This document shows, in pieces, positions 1 through 6,483 of a stretch of DNA of 10,654 nucleotides. Where the stretch lies: assembly GCA_905207515.1 (NCBI GenBank), contig CAJLLK010000030.1, positions 1 through 10,654 of the forward strand, given 5' to 3'. The notes beneath the pieces were generated by a model, which had not been told where the DNA came from, made no database searches, and saw only the letters and a list, made by a program, of their open reading frames with translations. How positions within the stretch are numbered: position 1 is the first letter of the stretch; each line of letters starts with the position of its first letter. The position numbers and the translations under genes are program-made. This stretch comes from an uncultured Christensenella sp. (lineage in GTDB: Bacteria > Bacillota > Clostridia > Christensenellales > UBA1242).

Positions 1-57
1 GACAACTATTCCGGCATGTGCTTTACAGTGACATTTACCGAAGGAAGCAGGGCTTAG
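1..57 (+). CDS. 3' end of an upstream gene (partial, 18 residues visible)
   Basis: Frame 1 reads DNYSGMCFTVTFTEGSRA and then TAG at 55-57. A terminator follows 23 bases later, which suits a true gene end. The alternating hydrophobic and polar residues before a Gly look like a closing beta strand. In Bacillus the gene just before the rpmB/asp23 divergence is thiN (thiamine diphosphokinase), whose C-terminus is beta-rich; that identity here is only a guess from position. Too little is visible to assign a function. Confidence 0.4.
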   Translation, partial: DNYSGMCFTVTFTEGSRA

Positions 58-80
58 TTTACGTGTTTTGTTTGCGAATA

Positions 81-112
81 AAAAAGAAAGACAAATTGAT
101 GTCTTTCTTTTT
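81..112. terminator. bidirectional intrinsic terminator
   Basis: A 12-bp perfect stem (81-92 paired with 101-112, core GAAAGAC/GTCTTTC) encloses an 8-base loop. An A tract on one side and a T tract on the other let it work in both directions. It would end the + strand gene finishing at 57 and the - strand rpmB finishing at 158. Confidence 0.8.
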
Positions 113-157
113 TTGTTATAAATTTTTAAATTAAAAGTGCTTTAATACAACAAAAAA

Positions 158-328
158 TTAGCTTTTCTTAGCTGTTTTGATGCATTTTGTGCAAGCTCTA
201 ACTTTTTTGCCGTCAATTTCGGTTGTTTGCAAATTGACATTATATTTTCTAGGCGCTTTGTTGTTTGCGTGGCTTACAGTTTTGCCATCCATTTTGCCTT
301 TTCCACAAATTTCACATACTCTGCTCAT
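158..328 (-). CDS. rpmB: 50S ribosomal protein L28 (bL28), zinc-ribbon form
   Basis: The - strand translates to a 56-residue protein starting MSRVCEICGKGKMDGKTVSH, a typical L28 opening with the conserved SHANN segment (19-23). L28 is a structural protein of the large ribosomal subunit. Two Cys pairs, C5/C8 and C46/C49, form the four-cysteine zinc ribbon found in many L28 proteins of Clostridia; Bacillus subtilis L28 lacks it. The start ATG (326-328) has an AGGAGA ribosome site at 335-340, six bases upstream. It is divergent from the Asp23 gene, as in Bacillus, and ends before the two-way terminator at 81-112. At 56 residues it is slightly shorter than the usual 60-odd, the difference being mostly in the basic C-terminal tail. 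Confidence 0.95.
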   Translation of the reverse strand: MSRVCEICGKGKMDGKTVSHANNKAPRKYNVNLQTTEIDGKKVRACTKCIKTAKKS

Positions 329-358
329 CTCGTTTCTCCTTTATAATTTTCGTCCTTA

Positions 359-387
359 ATGATAACACAAACAAAAACAAAAATCAA
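359..387 (-). promoter_or_regulatory. sigma-A promoter of rpmB
   Basis: Read on the - strand, TTGATT (382-387) is followed by a 17-base spacer and TATCAT (359-364), with a TG one base upstream of the -10 (extended -10). Transcription would start near 352, leaving a leader of about 24 bases that contains the AGGAGA ribosome site. Spacing and position fit a vegetative promoter for rpmB. Confidence 0.7.
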
Positions 388-480
388 CTGTTTTGTGCAA
401 TCTTTATCATAGCAAATGCAAATTTTTAATATAATATTTTGAGTATTTCAAAAAATTTTTGATTTTCAAACCAATTTTGC

Positions 481-512
481 TTGTCAAATTTGCTTGTTTG
501 TTGTATTATAAT
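481..512 (+). promoter_or_regulatory. sigma-A promoter of the Asp23-fakA operon
   Basis: TTGTCA (481-486), a 17-base spacer, then TATTAT (504-509); an overlapping TATAAT at 507-512 would need a 20-base spacer. The start of transcription would fall near 515-520, leaving a leader of about 30 bases before the GGAGG at 539-543. The promoter lies inside the upstream extension of the Asp23 reading frame, which argues that the protein starts downstream of it. Confidence 0.7.
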
Positions 513-548
513 ATAGCGAATTACTTTAAAAACCTTTTGGAGGCTCGT

Positions 549-899
549 TTGACTGTCGATACAAACAATTATTATGGAAACATCTCTATCAGCGACAATG
601 CTATCCGCACTGTTGCTGGTTTTGCTGCGCTCGATTGTTATGGCGTGGTGGATTTGGTTTCAAAAAATTTGAAAGACAGCGCAAGAGAGCTTTTTAAAAA
701 AGAGCGTTATTCAAAAGGTGTTTCCATAAGCCACATCGACAATAGAATTTTTATTGACATTCACTGCATTTTAAAATACGGTGTTTCTATCAGCGCTGTG
801 GCTGAGTCGCTTAAAAAATCAGTTAAATACAGTGTCGAAAATTTTACTGGAATGATTGTTGATACAGTAAATGTTCACGTCGTTGGCGTGTGTGTATGA
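549..899 (+). CDS. Asp23/Gls24 (YloU-type) envelope-stress protein, TTG start
   Basis: This 116-residue protein is an Asp23/Gls24-family member, close in size and context to B. subtilis YloU. Family members are small alpha/beta proteins, some membrane-associated and linked to cell-envelope homeostasis. Visible family features are GNISISDNAIRTVAGFAAL (about 12-30), a region with conserved Gly-Val (GVVDLVSKN), IDIHCILKYGVSI, and a C-terminal strand VNVHVVGVCV. The chosen start is TTG at 549, five bases after a strong GGAGG at 539-543; an in-frame ATG at 459 would add 30 residues unlike the family and would lie upstream of the promoter at 481-512. It is 14 bases ahead of fakA, the common pairing in Bacillota, so the two are probably co-transcribed. 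Its exact function is not established. Confidence 0.9.
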   Translation: MTVDTNNYYGNISISDNAIRTVAGFAALDCYGVVDLVSKNLKDSARELFKKERYSKGVSISHIDNRIFIDIHCILKYGVSISAVAESLKKSVKYSVENFTGMIVDTVNVHVVGVCV

Positions 900-913
900 T
901 ATAGGAGCATAAA

Positions 914-2548
914 ATGCAAAAATCTATAAACGGAGCCGCGTTTCGCAAAATGGTGCTTGCGGGCGTTAGCTTGCTCGAACAAAATAAAGAATATATTGAC
1001 TCTTTAAATGTTTTTCCTGTTCCTGATGGTGACACAGGGACAAACATGTTTTTGACAATGAAATCAGCTATGGGCGAAATCAACAAGTGCATGAACAATG
1101 ATTTGGCTTCTCTTTCTGAGGCTTTCTCAAAGGGTGCGCTTCGTGGAGCTCGTGGAAACAGTGGGGTTATCACTTCACAAATTTTTAAGGGCTTTTGCTC
1201 TGTGACCAAAAACTACAAAGAACTTTCCACAAAAGATTTTGCCAAAGCTATGCAAGAAGGCGCAACAATCGCTTACAAAGCTGTGACAAAGCCAAAAGAA
1301 GGCACAATTTTGACCGTTATTCGTGTTATGGCTGAAAATGCTGTCAATTTGGCAAAAAAACACGACGATTTTGAAGTGTTTTTGAAAAAAGTTATTGACA
1401 CTGGCGAAGAAATTTTGAAACAGACACCAGAAATGCTTCCTGTTTTGAAGAAAGCTGGGGTTGTGGACTCTGGCGGTCGCGGCATTTTGGTCATTTTCAC
1501 GGGCTTTTATCGCTTTATCATTGGCGACGAAGACCTTGAAATCACTTTTGAAGATGACACAAAACCACAAACTGTCGATGATGTGATTGCAGATATCAAC
1601 AAATTGGGCGATATTGAGTTTGGTTATTGCACAGAATACATGATCATTAACATGCTCAAGAAAACAACCGAGGCCGACATCGATAAGCTTAGAGAAAAAC
1701 TTATGGAAATCGGCGACTCGGTCATCTGCATTGGCGACTTGTCTTTGGTTAAGGTGCATGTTCACACAAACGAACCAAACAAAGCTCTCGGCTATGCTTT
1801 GGAACTTGGCGAGCTTTACAACTTGAAAATCGAAAACATGCGAGAACAAAACAGAGAACTCAAGAAAAAAGCTCAGGCGGCTGAAGAAACTAAAGAAATT
1901 GGCATGATTGCGGTCGCTCCTGGCGATGGACTTGCTCAAATTTTCAAAGAATTGACAGTTGACGAGATTATCGTCGGCGGGCAGACAATGAACCCAAGTG
2001 CAGAAGACATTGCCACCGCTGCAGACAAAGTTCCGGCAAGAAATGTCTTTGTTTTCCCAAACAACAAAAACATTGTTTTGGCTGCTGAACAGGCAAACGA
2101 CGTTTCCAACAAAAATTTGATTATTATTCCGACCAAAAGCGTGCCAGAAGGCATTGCAGCTTCAATTGCTTTCAACCCAGATGCTTCGGTTGAAGAAAAC
2201 CAAAACGCCATGCTTGAAGCAATCAAAAGTGTGCGCTCTGGTTCTGTCACTTATGCTGTCAGAGACACTCATGTTGATGGTTTTGACCTTTCAAAAGGCG
2301 AAATCATTGGTCTTGACGATAAGGCTATTTTGGCAAAAGGAAATTTGGTCAGCGAAACCACTGAAAAGTTGATTGACACAATGTTTGATGACAGCGTTAT
2401 GAACATCACTCTCTTCTTTGGCGAAGACATTCGAGAAGACGAAGCCAACGAACTTCAAGCCAAACTTGCTGAAAAATATCCTGACTGTGAAGTGACTGTT
2501 GCCAATGGTGGTCAACCTGTTTATTATTATATAATTTCGCTTGAATAG
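914..2548 (+). CDS. fakA: fatty acid kinase, ATP-binding subunit (FakA/YloV, DAK2 domain)
   Basis: The 544-residue length fits FakA/YloV. FakA phosphorylates a fatty acid held by a FakB (DegV-family) partner, giving acyl-phosphate for phospholipid synthesis. The N-terminal DhaL/DAK2 kinase domain (about 8-200) has NVFPVPDGDTGTNM with the Mg/ATP-binding acidic residues D38 and D40, RGARGNSGVITSQIFKG (77-93) and VDSGGRG (184-190). The middle domain has C239, H282 and H284 (HVHTN motif), matching the position of the zinc ligands reported for Staphylococcus aureus FakA. The C-terminal domain (about 310-544) carries GGQTMNPS and FPNNKN. AGGAG at 903-907 precedes the ATG by six bases. No fakB is present in the window. 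The usual downstream neighbour recG is absent; the gene ends at a terminator. Confidence 0.93.
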   Translation: MQKSINGAAFRKMVLAGVSLLEQNKEYIDSLNVFPVPDGDTGTNMFLTMKSAMGEINKCMNNDLASLSEAFSKGALRGARGNSGVITSQIFKGFCSVTKNYKELSTKDFAKAMQEGATIAYKAVTKPKEGTILTVIRVMAENAVNLAKKHDDFEVFLKKVIDTGEEILKQTPEMLPVLKKAGVVDSGGRGILVIFTGFYRFIIGDEDLEITFEDDTKPQTVDDVIADINKLGDIEFGYCTEYMIINMLKKTTEADIDKLREKLMEIGDSVICIGDLSLVKVHVHTNEPNKALGYALELGELYNLKIENMREQNRELKKKAQAAEETKEIGMIAVAPGDGLAQIFKELTVDEIIVGGQTMNPSAEDIATAADKVPARNVFVFPNNKNIVLAAEQANDVSNKNLIIIPTKSVPEGIAASIAFNPDASVEENQNAMLEAIKSVRSGSVTYAVRDTHVDGFDLSKGEIIGLDDKAILAKGNLVSETTEKLIDTMFDDSVMNITLFFGEDIREDEANELQAKLAEKYPDCEVTVANGGQPVYYYIISLE

Positions 2549-2563
2549 TTATAAAAACATAAT

Positions 2564-2594
2564 AAAAAAAGTCCACAAATTTGTGGGCTTTTTT
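2564..2594. terminator. bidirectional intrinsic terminator between fakA and the convergent - strand gene
   Basis: The hairpin pairs 2571-2577 with 2582-2588 (GTCCACA with TGTGGGC, one G-T wobble) around a four-base loop. It is flanked by an A run (2564-2570) and a T run (2589-2594), so it can act on both strands. It sits 15 bases after the fakA stop and just past the end of the - strand gene at 2599. Confidence 0.85.
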
Positions 2595-2598
2595 GGTT

Positions 2599-3267
2599 TT
2601 AAATCCTTGGAACGTTTGATATTGCTGATGCTGTTGGATAGATTGGCAAATCTTGAAATCCTGGACATGCGTTTTGAGTCGGAGCTTGTCGGCAAGGTGG
2701 CAAAACTGGATATCCATAAGACGGAATTAAAACATCCACAACGCTGGTCACTTTGACAATGATTTGAATGCATCCTGTGACGGTGAAAATGTTTGGAGAT
2801 GTGAAAGTTCCAATTTGACTGCTGAACGTTGCAACTGCAGTGATATCAATCGGTGAAATTGCTGGTTGTGGAACAAACAAAATTACTGATTTGTTTACTG
2901 TGATTGTCGTTGTCGCAGTGCCAAGTGTGCCATTTGCGTCACGGTATGTAACCGTTACAGGAATGGTGACTGTGAAGCTGACATTTGCGTAATTTGGGCA
3001 GGTTTCCAATCTGTCAATAACCAAATCAGATATTGTTGGTGCTACATTTGGAGTGTTTTCTGCTGATACGTAAGTGAGTGGCAAAACTGGGTCTGCAGGG
3101 AAGAAGTCTGAAACTTGCAAAACAATGCCAGTTTCGGTCGATGTGCAGACGCAGGCGTCAAAAACTTTGGTTGTTTCAATCAAAATTTTTTCACAAATTC
3201 CATTTGTAGGATTTCCACAAATTGGTCCAGGCTTGTTAGGATTAGTATTATTGATGTAAAAAGACAT
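2599..3267 (-). CDS. unrecognised 222-residue Cys-containing, beta-rich protein; possible spore-surface protein
   Basis: I do not recognise a named family with certainty. The protein opens MSFYINNTNPNKPGPICGNP, then a CEKILIETTKVFDACVC segment (25-41), then long Val/Thr/Ile-rich stretches that read as beta strands, for example VSFTVTIPVTVTYRD (about 96-110) and IDITAVATF (about 140-148). It has eight cysteines (17, 25, 39, 41, 90, 166, 192, 201) and a Pro/Cys-rich tail. No signal peptide or membrane segment is visible. ATG at 3265-3267 is preceded by a near-perfect AGGAGG (3275-3280) seven bases away, so it is very likely expressed. It lies alone on the - strand between fakA and rsmE. Cytosolic proteins of this composition in Clostridia are sometimes spore-coat or exosporium components; with the sporulation-like promoter upstream this is a reasonable but unproven guess. 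Confidence 0.75.
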   Translation of the reverse strand: MSFYINNTNPNKPGPICGNPTNGICEKILIETTKVFDACVCTSTETGIVLQVSDFFPADPVLPLTYVSAENTPNVAPTISDLVIDRLETCPNYANVSFTVTIPVTVTYRDANGTLGTATTTITVNKSVILFVPQPAISPIDITAVATFSSQIGTFTSPNIFTVTGCIQIIVKVTSVVDVLIPSYGYPVLPPCRQAPTQNACPGFQDLPIYPTASAISNVPRI

Positions 3268-3297
3268 TTTTTAACCTCCTTAAAGTCCATACACTAT

Positions 3298-3326
3298 TAT
3301 GATATGCGCACGAACTCAAAAATGCC
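3298..3326 (-). promoter_or_regulatory. possible sporulation-type (sigma-E/K-like) promoter of the 222-residue gene
   Basis: On the - strand the sequence CATATCATA (3298-3306) fits the mother-cell sigma-K -10 pattern CATAnnnTA and six of eight positions of the sigma-E -10. GCATTTT (3319-3325) upstream resembles a sigma-E -35, but the 12-base spacing is shorter than usual. No well-spaced sigma-A pair was found here. Start of transcription would be near 3290, just ahead of the AGGAGG. This is a pattern match in A/T-rich DNA, so confidence is low. Confidence 0.3.
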
Positions 3327-3362
3327 ATAAAAGTTTTGTTTTTGGTTTTTTATGATTTTCTC

Positions 3363-3392
3363 TTGCCTTTTTGTTTTCGTTTATTGTAAAAT
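3363..3392 (+). promoter_or_regulatory. candidate sigma-A promoter of rsmE-mtaB
   Basis: TTGCCT (3363-3368), an 18-base spacer and TAAAAT (3387-3392). The -10 matches five of six positions and the -35 four of six. Transcription would start close to 3399, giving a very short leader that still includes the G-rich ribosome site at 3401-3406. It is the best candidate in the 143 bases between the two divergent genes. Confidence 0.4.
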
Positions 3393-3410
3393 TTGTCTGT
3401 AGGGGGCACT

Positions 3411-4115
3411 ATGAGAAGATTTTTTGGTGTTAAAAGCAAAGATGGCATTTGCATTGAAGGCGAAGAATACAACCATCTTAAAAATGTTTTGAGAATGAAC
3501 GTCGGCGACGAACTTCTTGCAAGTTTGAATGACGAATATGAATATGCTTGCCAAATCGAAAAATTTGCCAAAAACAAGGCAGAATGCAAGATTATTGGCA
3601 AAGAAATTTGTCAGGGCAATCCAAAGAAAAACATCGTCATTTTTCAGGCCATAACAAAGCGACCAAAATTTGAATTTATCGTTCAAAAAGCGACGGAAAT
3701 TGGCATAACAAAAATTGTCCCGTTTGTCAGCGAATTTGTCATTGCAAAAGTGACAGAAAACAAAATGGACAGGCTTCAAAACATCGCCATGAACGCTTGC
3801 AAACAGTGCGAACGATCAATAATGCCGGAAATTGCACAACCGGTCAGCGTTGCTGATGTGATAGCTTCGTTTAAGGACTTCGACGTCGTTTTGTTTGCCA
3901 ACGAAAGAACCGACCAAGGCGAACAAATCAAAAATTTGGACAAATGCAAAAACATTGCCATTATTGTCGGCTCAGAAGGCGGCTTTTCTCAAAAAGAAAA
4001 AGAAGCTTTCGTGGAAGCTGGAGCCACTTCAATCAGTTTGGGAAAGAGAATTTATCGTTGCGAAACGGCTTCGGTTGCCATGATGAGCATGGTTTCAATT
4101 TTGAGTGGAAACTGA
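3411..4115 (+). CDS. rsmE: 16S rRNA (uracil(1498)-N3)-methyltransferase RsmE
   Basis: RsmE uses S-adenosylmethionine to methylate N3 of U1498 in the decoding region of 16S rRNA. The 234-residue protein starts MRRFFG, as most RsmE proteins do, and has an N-terminal PUA-like RNA-binding part (about 1-70) and a C-terminal SPOUT (trefoil-knot) methyltransferase domain. Knot motifs are visible: GSEGG (187-191) and LGKRIYRCETA (210-220). KRPKFEFIVQKATEIG is the family's mid-protein signature. ATG at 3411 is preferred over an in-frame TTG at 3393 because AGGGGG at 3401-3406 is the only ribosome site and the family opening begins there. In many Bacillota rsmE follows dnaJ-prmA; here it lies upstream of hrcA without prmA. 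The mtaB start is one base after its stop. Confidence 0.94.
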   Translation: MRRFFGVKSKDGICIEGEEYNHLKNVLRMNVGDELLASLNDEYEYACQIEKFAKNKAECKIIGKEICQGNPKKNIVIFQAITKRPKFEFIVQKATEIGITKIVPFVSEFVIAKVTENKMDRLQNIAMNACKQCERSIMPEIAQPVSVADVIASFKDFDVVLFANERTDQGEQIKNLDKCKNIAIIVGSEGGFSQKEKEAFVEAGATSISLGKRIYRCETASVAMMSMVSILSGN

Positions 4116-4116
4116 T

Positions 4117-5364
4117 ATGAAAATTGCAGTTTTGACATTAGGTTGCAAAGTAAACAAATATGAGAGCGATGCTCTCATTTTTGAACTAAAAAATCGTGGC
4201 TTTGATGCGACTGACAAGCTCGAAGAAGCCGATGCTTACATCATAAACACCTGCGCTGTGACCAATGAAGCTGAAAAAAAGTCCCGCCAAATGATTGAAA
4301 GAGCAAGAAAATTCAATCCGAACGCGCACATCTATGTCATGGGTTGTGCCAGCCAAAATCGACCAGCGCAATTTGACAAAAAAGGCGTTCAATTTTTGAT
4401 TGGAACTGCCAGCAAAAAGAAGATTTTGGACGAATTAGAAAAAGTCGGGCAAAACATCTATGCTCTGCCAGAAAAATATGAAGATGACCTTTTTTCGGCG
4501 CAGACATTGACGCGAGCTTTCATAAAAATTCAAGACGGCTGCAACCATTTTTGCACCTATTGCATCATTCCTTATCTTCGTGGCAGAAGCAGGTCGCGCA
4601 GCGTGCAGAGCATTGAAAGTGAAGTGGAAAAATTGCCAAGTTCGGTCAAAGAAATTGTGCTTGTTGGCATTGATGTTTCTGACTTTTTGATTGGCGGAAA
4701 GAAAGGCTTGGGCACTTTGCTTGAAAGGTTGGACAGGTTTGGAAAGAGATTGCGTCTTTCTTCCATGGAAGACAATTTGATTGACGAAGATTTTTTGGAT
4801 AAACTTTCCAAACTGAAAAATTTTTGCCCGCACTTTCACTTGTCGTTGCAGAGCGGCTCGGACAGCGTTTTGAAAAAAATGACCCGCCATTACACAACAG
4901 AAGAGTTTGAAAACAGCGTAAATTTGATAAGAAAATATTTTCCACTTGCGGGCATAACAACTGACATCATTGTTGGCTTTCCGACGGAGACCGAAGAAGA
5001 ATTTTTGCAGACAATGAAGTTTGTTGAAAAAGTTAAATTTTCACAGTTGCACATATTTCCATATTCAAAAAGAGAAGGAACGGTTGCAGCAAAACTTTAC
5101 AAAGATTTGCCGGGGCAGGTCAAAGCTGACCGCATGAAACGCCTTTCTGAACTTGGAAAACGCCTGAAAAATGAGTTTATCTTAAAAAACAAAACCGCCA
5201 AAGTCTTGATTGAAGAGAAAAATGGCGAATATTTTGAAGGTTACTCCGAAAACTATATAAAATGTTATATAAAAGGCGATTTTGCGGTTGGAGATGTGGT
5301 TTCAGTTGAGTTTGTGAAGCCTTTCAAACATGGCGCATTGTGCAAATTTAAGCAAGAAAATTAA
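4117..5364 (+). CDS. mtaB: tRNA t6A37 methylthiotransferase MtaB (radical SAM)
   Basis: MtaB adds a methylthio group to N6-threonylcarbamoyladenosine-37 of tRNA to give ms2t6A. The 415-residue protein has the three methylthiotransferase parts in order. The N-terminal domain has cluster cysteines C10 (LGCKVNKYES), C46 (INTCAVTNEAE) and C77 (VMGCASQ). The radical SAM domain has C142, C146 and C149 in the CxxxCxxC motif (DGCNHFCTYC). A C-terminal TRAM RNA-binding domain covers about 355-415. LGCKVNKYES and INTCAVTNEAE point to MtaB rather than MiaB or RimO. ATG at 4117 is chosen over GTG at 4105 because the family opens at MKIA and the ATG lies one base after the rsmE stop. The ribosome site is weak, suggesting translational coupling to rsmE. 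No clear terminator follows before the hrcA promoter. Confidence 0.94.
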   Translation: MKIAVLTLGCKVNKYESDALIFELKNRGFDATDKLEEADAYIINTCAVTNEAEKKSRQMIERARKFNPNAHIYVMGCASQNRPAQFDKKGVQFLIGTASKKKILDELEKVGQNIYALPEKYEDDLFSAQTLTRAFIKIQDGCNHFCTYCIIPYLRGRSRSRSVQSIESEVEKLPSSVKEIVLVGIDVSDFLIGGKKGLGTLLERLDRFGKRLRLSSMEDNLIDEDFLDKLSKLKNFCPHFHLSLQSGSDSVLKKMTRHYTTEEFENSVNLIRKYFPLAGITTDIIVGFPTETEEEFLQTMKFVEKVKFSQLHIFPYSKREGTVAAKLYKDLPGQVKADRMKRLSELGKRLKNEFILKNKTAKVLIEEKNGEYFEGYSENYIKCYIKGDFAVGDVVSVEFVKPFKHGALCKFKQEN

Positions 5365-5400
5365 ATTTCAAAAAAAATTTTAAAAAGTTGACATTTTTTG

Positions 5401-5429
5401 TTGACTTTTCTTTTTTTAATGCATATAAT
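5401..5429 (+). promoter_or_regulatory. sigma-A promoter of the hrcA operon
   Basis: TTGACT (5401-5406), a 17-base spacer and a consensus TATAAT (5424-5429). The start of transcription falls near 5436, inside the CIRCE operator, so a bound HrcA dimer would block the promoter. A second TTGACA at 5388-5393 is too far from the -10 (30 bases) to serve as its -35. Confidence 0.85.
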
Positions 5430-5432
5430 AGT

Positions 5433-5461
5433 GCTAGCACTAAAAAGTCGAGAGTGCTAGC
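5433..5461 (+). promoter_or_regulatory. CIRCE operator (HrcA binding site)
   Basis: Perfect nine-base inverted arms GCTAGCACT (5433-5441) and AGTGCTAGC (5453-5461) are separated by 11 bases. In the usual 27-bp alignment (5434-5460) this is CTAGCACTA-N9-GAGTGCTAG, against the consensus TTAGCACTC-N9-GAGTGCTAA. The three mismatches are at outer or inner end positions and the TAGCACT/AGTGCTA core is intact. It lies directly after the -10 and 23 bases before the hrcA start, the classic autoregulatory arrangement. The left arm is also part of a 14-bp palindrome (5429-5442). Confidence 0.93.
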
Positions 5462-5484
5462 AAATATTAGAAAAGGTTTTAAAT

Positions 5485-6483
5485 ATGGAACTTTCCGAAA
5501 GAAAAATCAAAATTTTGACAATTGCTATTGAAGAGTTTATCAAAGACTCTGCACCAATCACAAGTGGGTCGGTCAAAGACAGAACTTCGCTTGATGTTTC
5601 GACTGCCACGCTGCGAGCTGAACTCAACGCGCTTGAAGCTATGGGCTTTTTGAAACAACTGCACACTTCGGGCGGCAGAATTCCAACGGCGCAAGGCTAT
5701 AGGTTTTATGTTGAGAACATGCTCAAAAACATAAAAGCATCAAATGCCGAGTTGGAAGATGTGCGAAAGCTTATTGAAAACAGAACGCAGAGTTTGGAAA
5801 ACATCGTGGCTGGAATTGCAAAAATCATTTCAAAAGCGACAAACTATCCGACAGTTGTGCTTGTCAATGGCATTGAAAATTTGGTTTTGCAAGAGTTTAA
5901 AATCGTTCCACTTTTGGAAGAAAAAGTCATGGTCTTGATTGGCACAAATTATGGCTACATCACAAACACCATGGACGTCAAAGCTTCTGCTCAAAACTGC
6001 GAAGATGCGTCAAATTATCTCACCAAATACTTCAAAGGCGAAACAATGGGCTTTATGCTTGACAACATCGACCAATTCAAAAAGGGCATGAGCGGAGAAA
6101 TTGAAGCCTTTCAATCGGTTGTCGACAGCATTGTTGTCGGGCTTTCAAAACTCAACAAGCAAAAACTTTTAAATGTTCAAGTGGACAGTGTGGCTGACCT
6201 GGTGGACAAAGAAAAAGACATCAGCGAAGCCAAAAAGGTTTTGAAAACCTTGAGCGACAAAGAAGAACTTATTGAAGTTTTGGACGACGACGAACAAAAC
6301 ATTTCTGCAGTGATTGCTGACGAAAACGACGAGAAATGTTCGGTTGTCAAAGCGCCAATCATTGTCGACGGAAACAAACTGGCTTCAATCGGCGTGTTTG
6401 GACCGCAAAACATGAACTATATGGGCATTGCTTCTGCACTGAAAGTGGTGGTTGACGAACTCAAAAAGGAAAAAGGAGAATAA
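5485..6483 (+). CDS. hrcA: heat-inducible transcription repressor HrcA
   Basis: HrcA is a dimeric repressor that binds CIRCE and is released when GroEL is occupied by unfolded proteins. The 332-residue protein has an N-terminal winged-helix domain (about 1-75) with SERKIKILTIAIEEFI, STATLRAELNALEAMGFL (39-56) and HTSGGRIPT (60-68). It is followed by a GAF-like dimerisation domain that ends in FGPQNMNYMGIASALKVVVD, the family's C-terminal block (GP..M.Y). It departs from the most usual helix sequence ATIRNEM (here ATLRAEL) and HTSAGRIPT (here HTSGGRIPT). Its own operator lies just upstream. The ribosome site is weak (AAAGG near 5472-5476, with an A/T spacer). It is first in hrcA-grpE-dnaK-dnaJ; grpE begins at the base after its stop. 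Confidence 0.95.
   Translation: MELSERKIKILTIAIEEFIKDSAPITSGSVKDRTSLDVSTATLRAELNALEAMGFLKQLHTSGGRIPTAQGYRFYVENMLKNIKASNAELEDVRKLIENRTQSLENIVAGIAKIISKATNYPTVVLVNGIENLVLQEFKIVPLLEEKVMVLIGTNYGYITNTMDVKASAQNCEDASNYLTKYFKGETMGFMLDNIDQFKKGMSGEIEAFQSVVDSIVVGLSKLNKQKLLNVQVDSVADLVDKEKDISEAKKVLKTLSDKEELIEVLDDDEQNISAVIADENDEKCSVVKAPIIVDGNKLASIGVFGPQNMNYMGIASALKVVVDELKKEKGE

Noticed and set aside
177..359. A 60-residue + strand frame with hydrophobic character
   Set aside because: It is the antisense of rpmB, whose - strand product is a clear L28 with its own promoter and ribosome site.
430..435. A TATAAT on the + strand as a second Asp23 promoter
   Set aside because: No acceptable -35 lies 16-18 bases upstream, and such hexamers are expected by chance in this A/T-rich gap.
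58..480. A short SpoVM-like gene, as found near rpmB in Bacillus
   Set aside because: No 26-residue amphipathic SpoVM-type frame could be read on either strand around rpmB.
1175..1939. A 254-residue open frame on the - strand inside fakA
   Set aside because: It is the antisense of a strongly conserved FakA coding region, is rich in Phe/Cys/His as expected from an antisense frame, and has no recognisable motif or ribosome site.
5365..5400. An A/T tract after mtaB as an intrinsic terminator
   Set aside because: It has runs of A and T but no GC-containing stem; mtaB transcripts may read into the hrcA operon.
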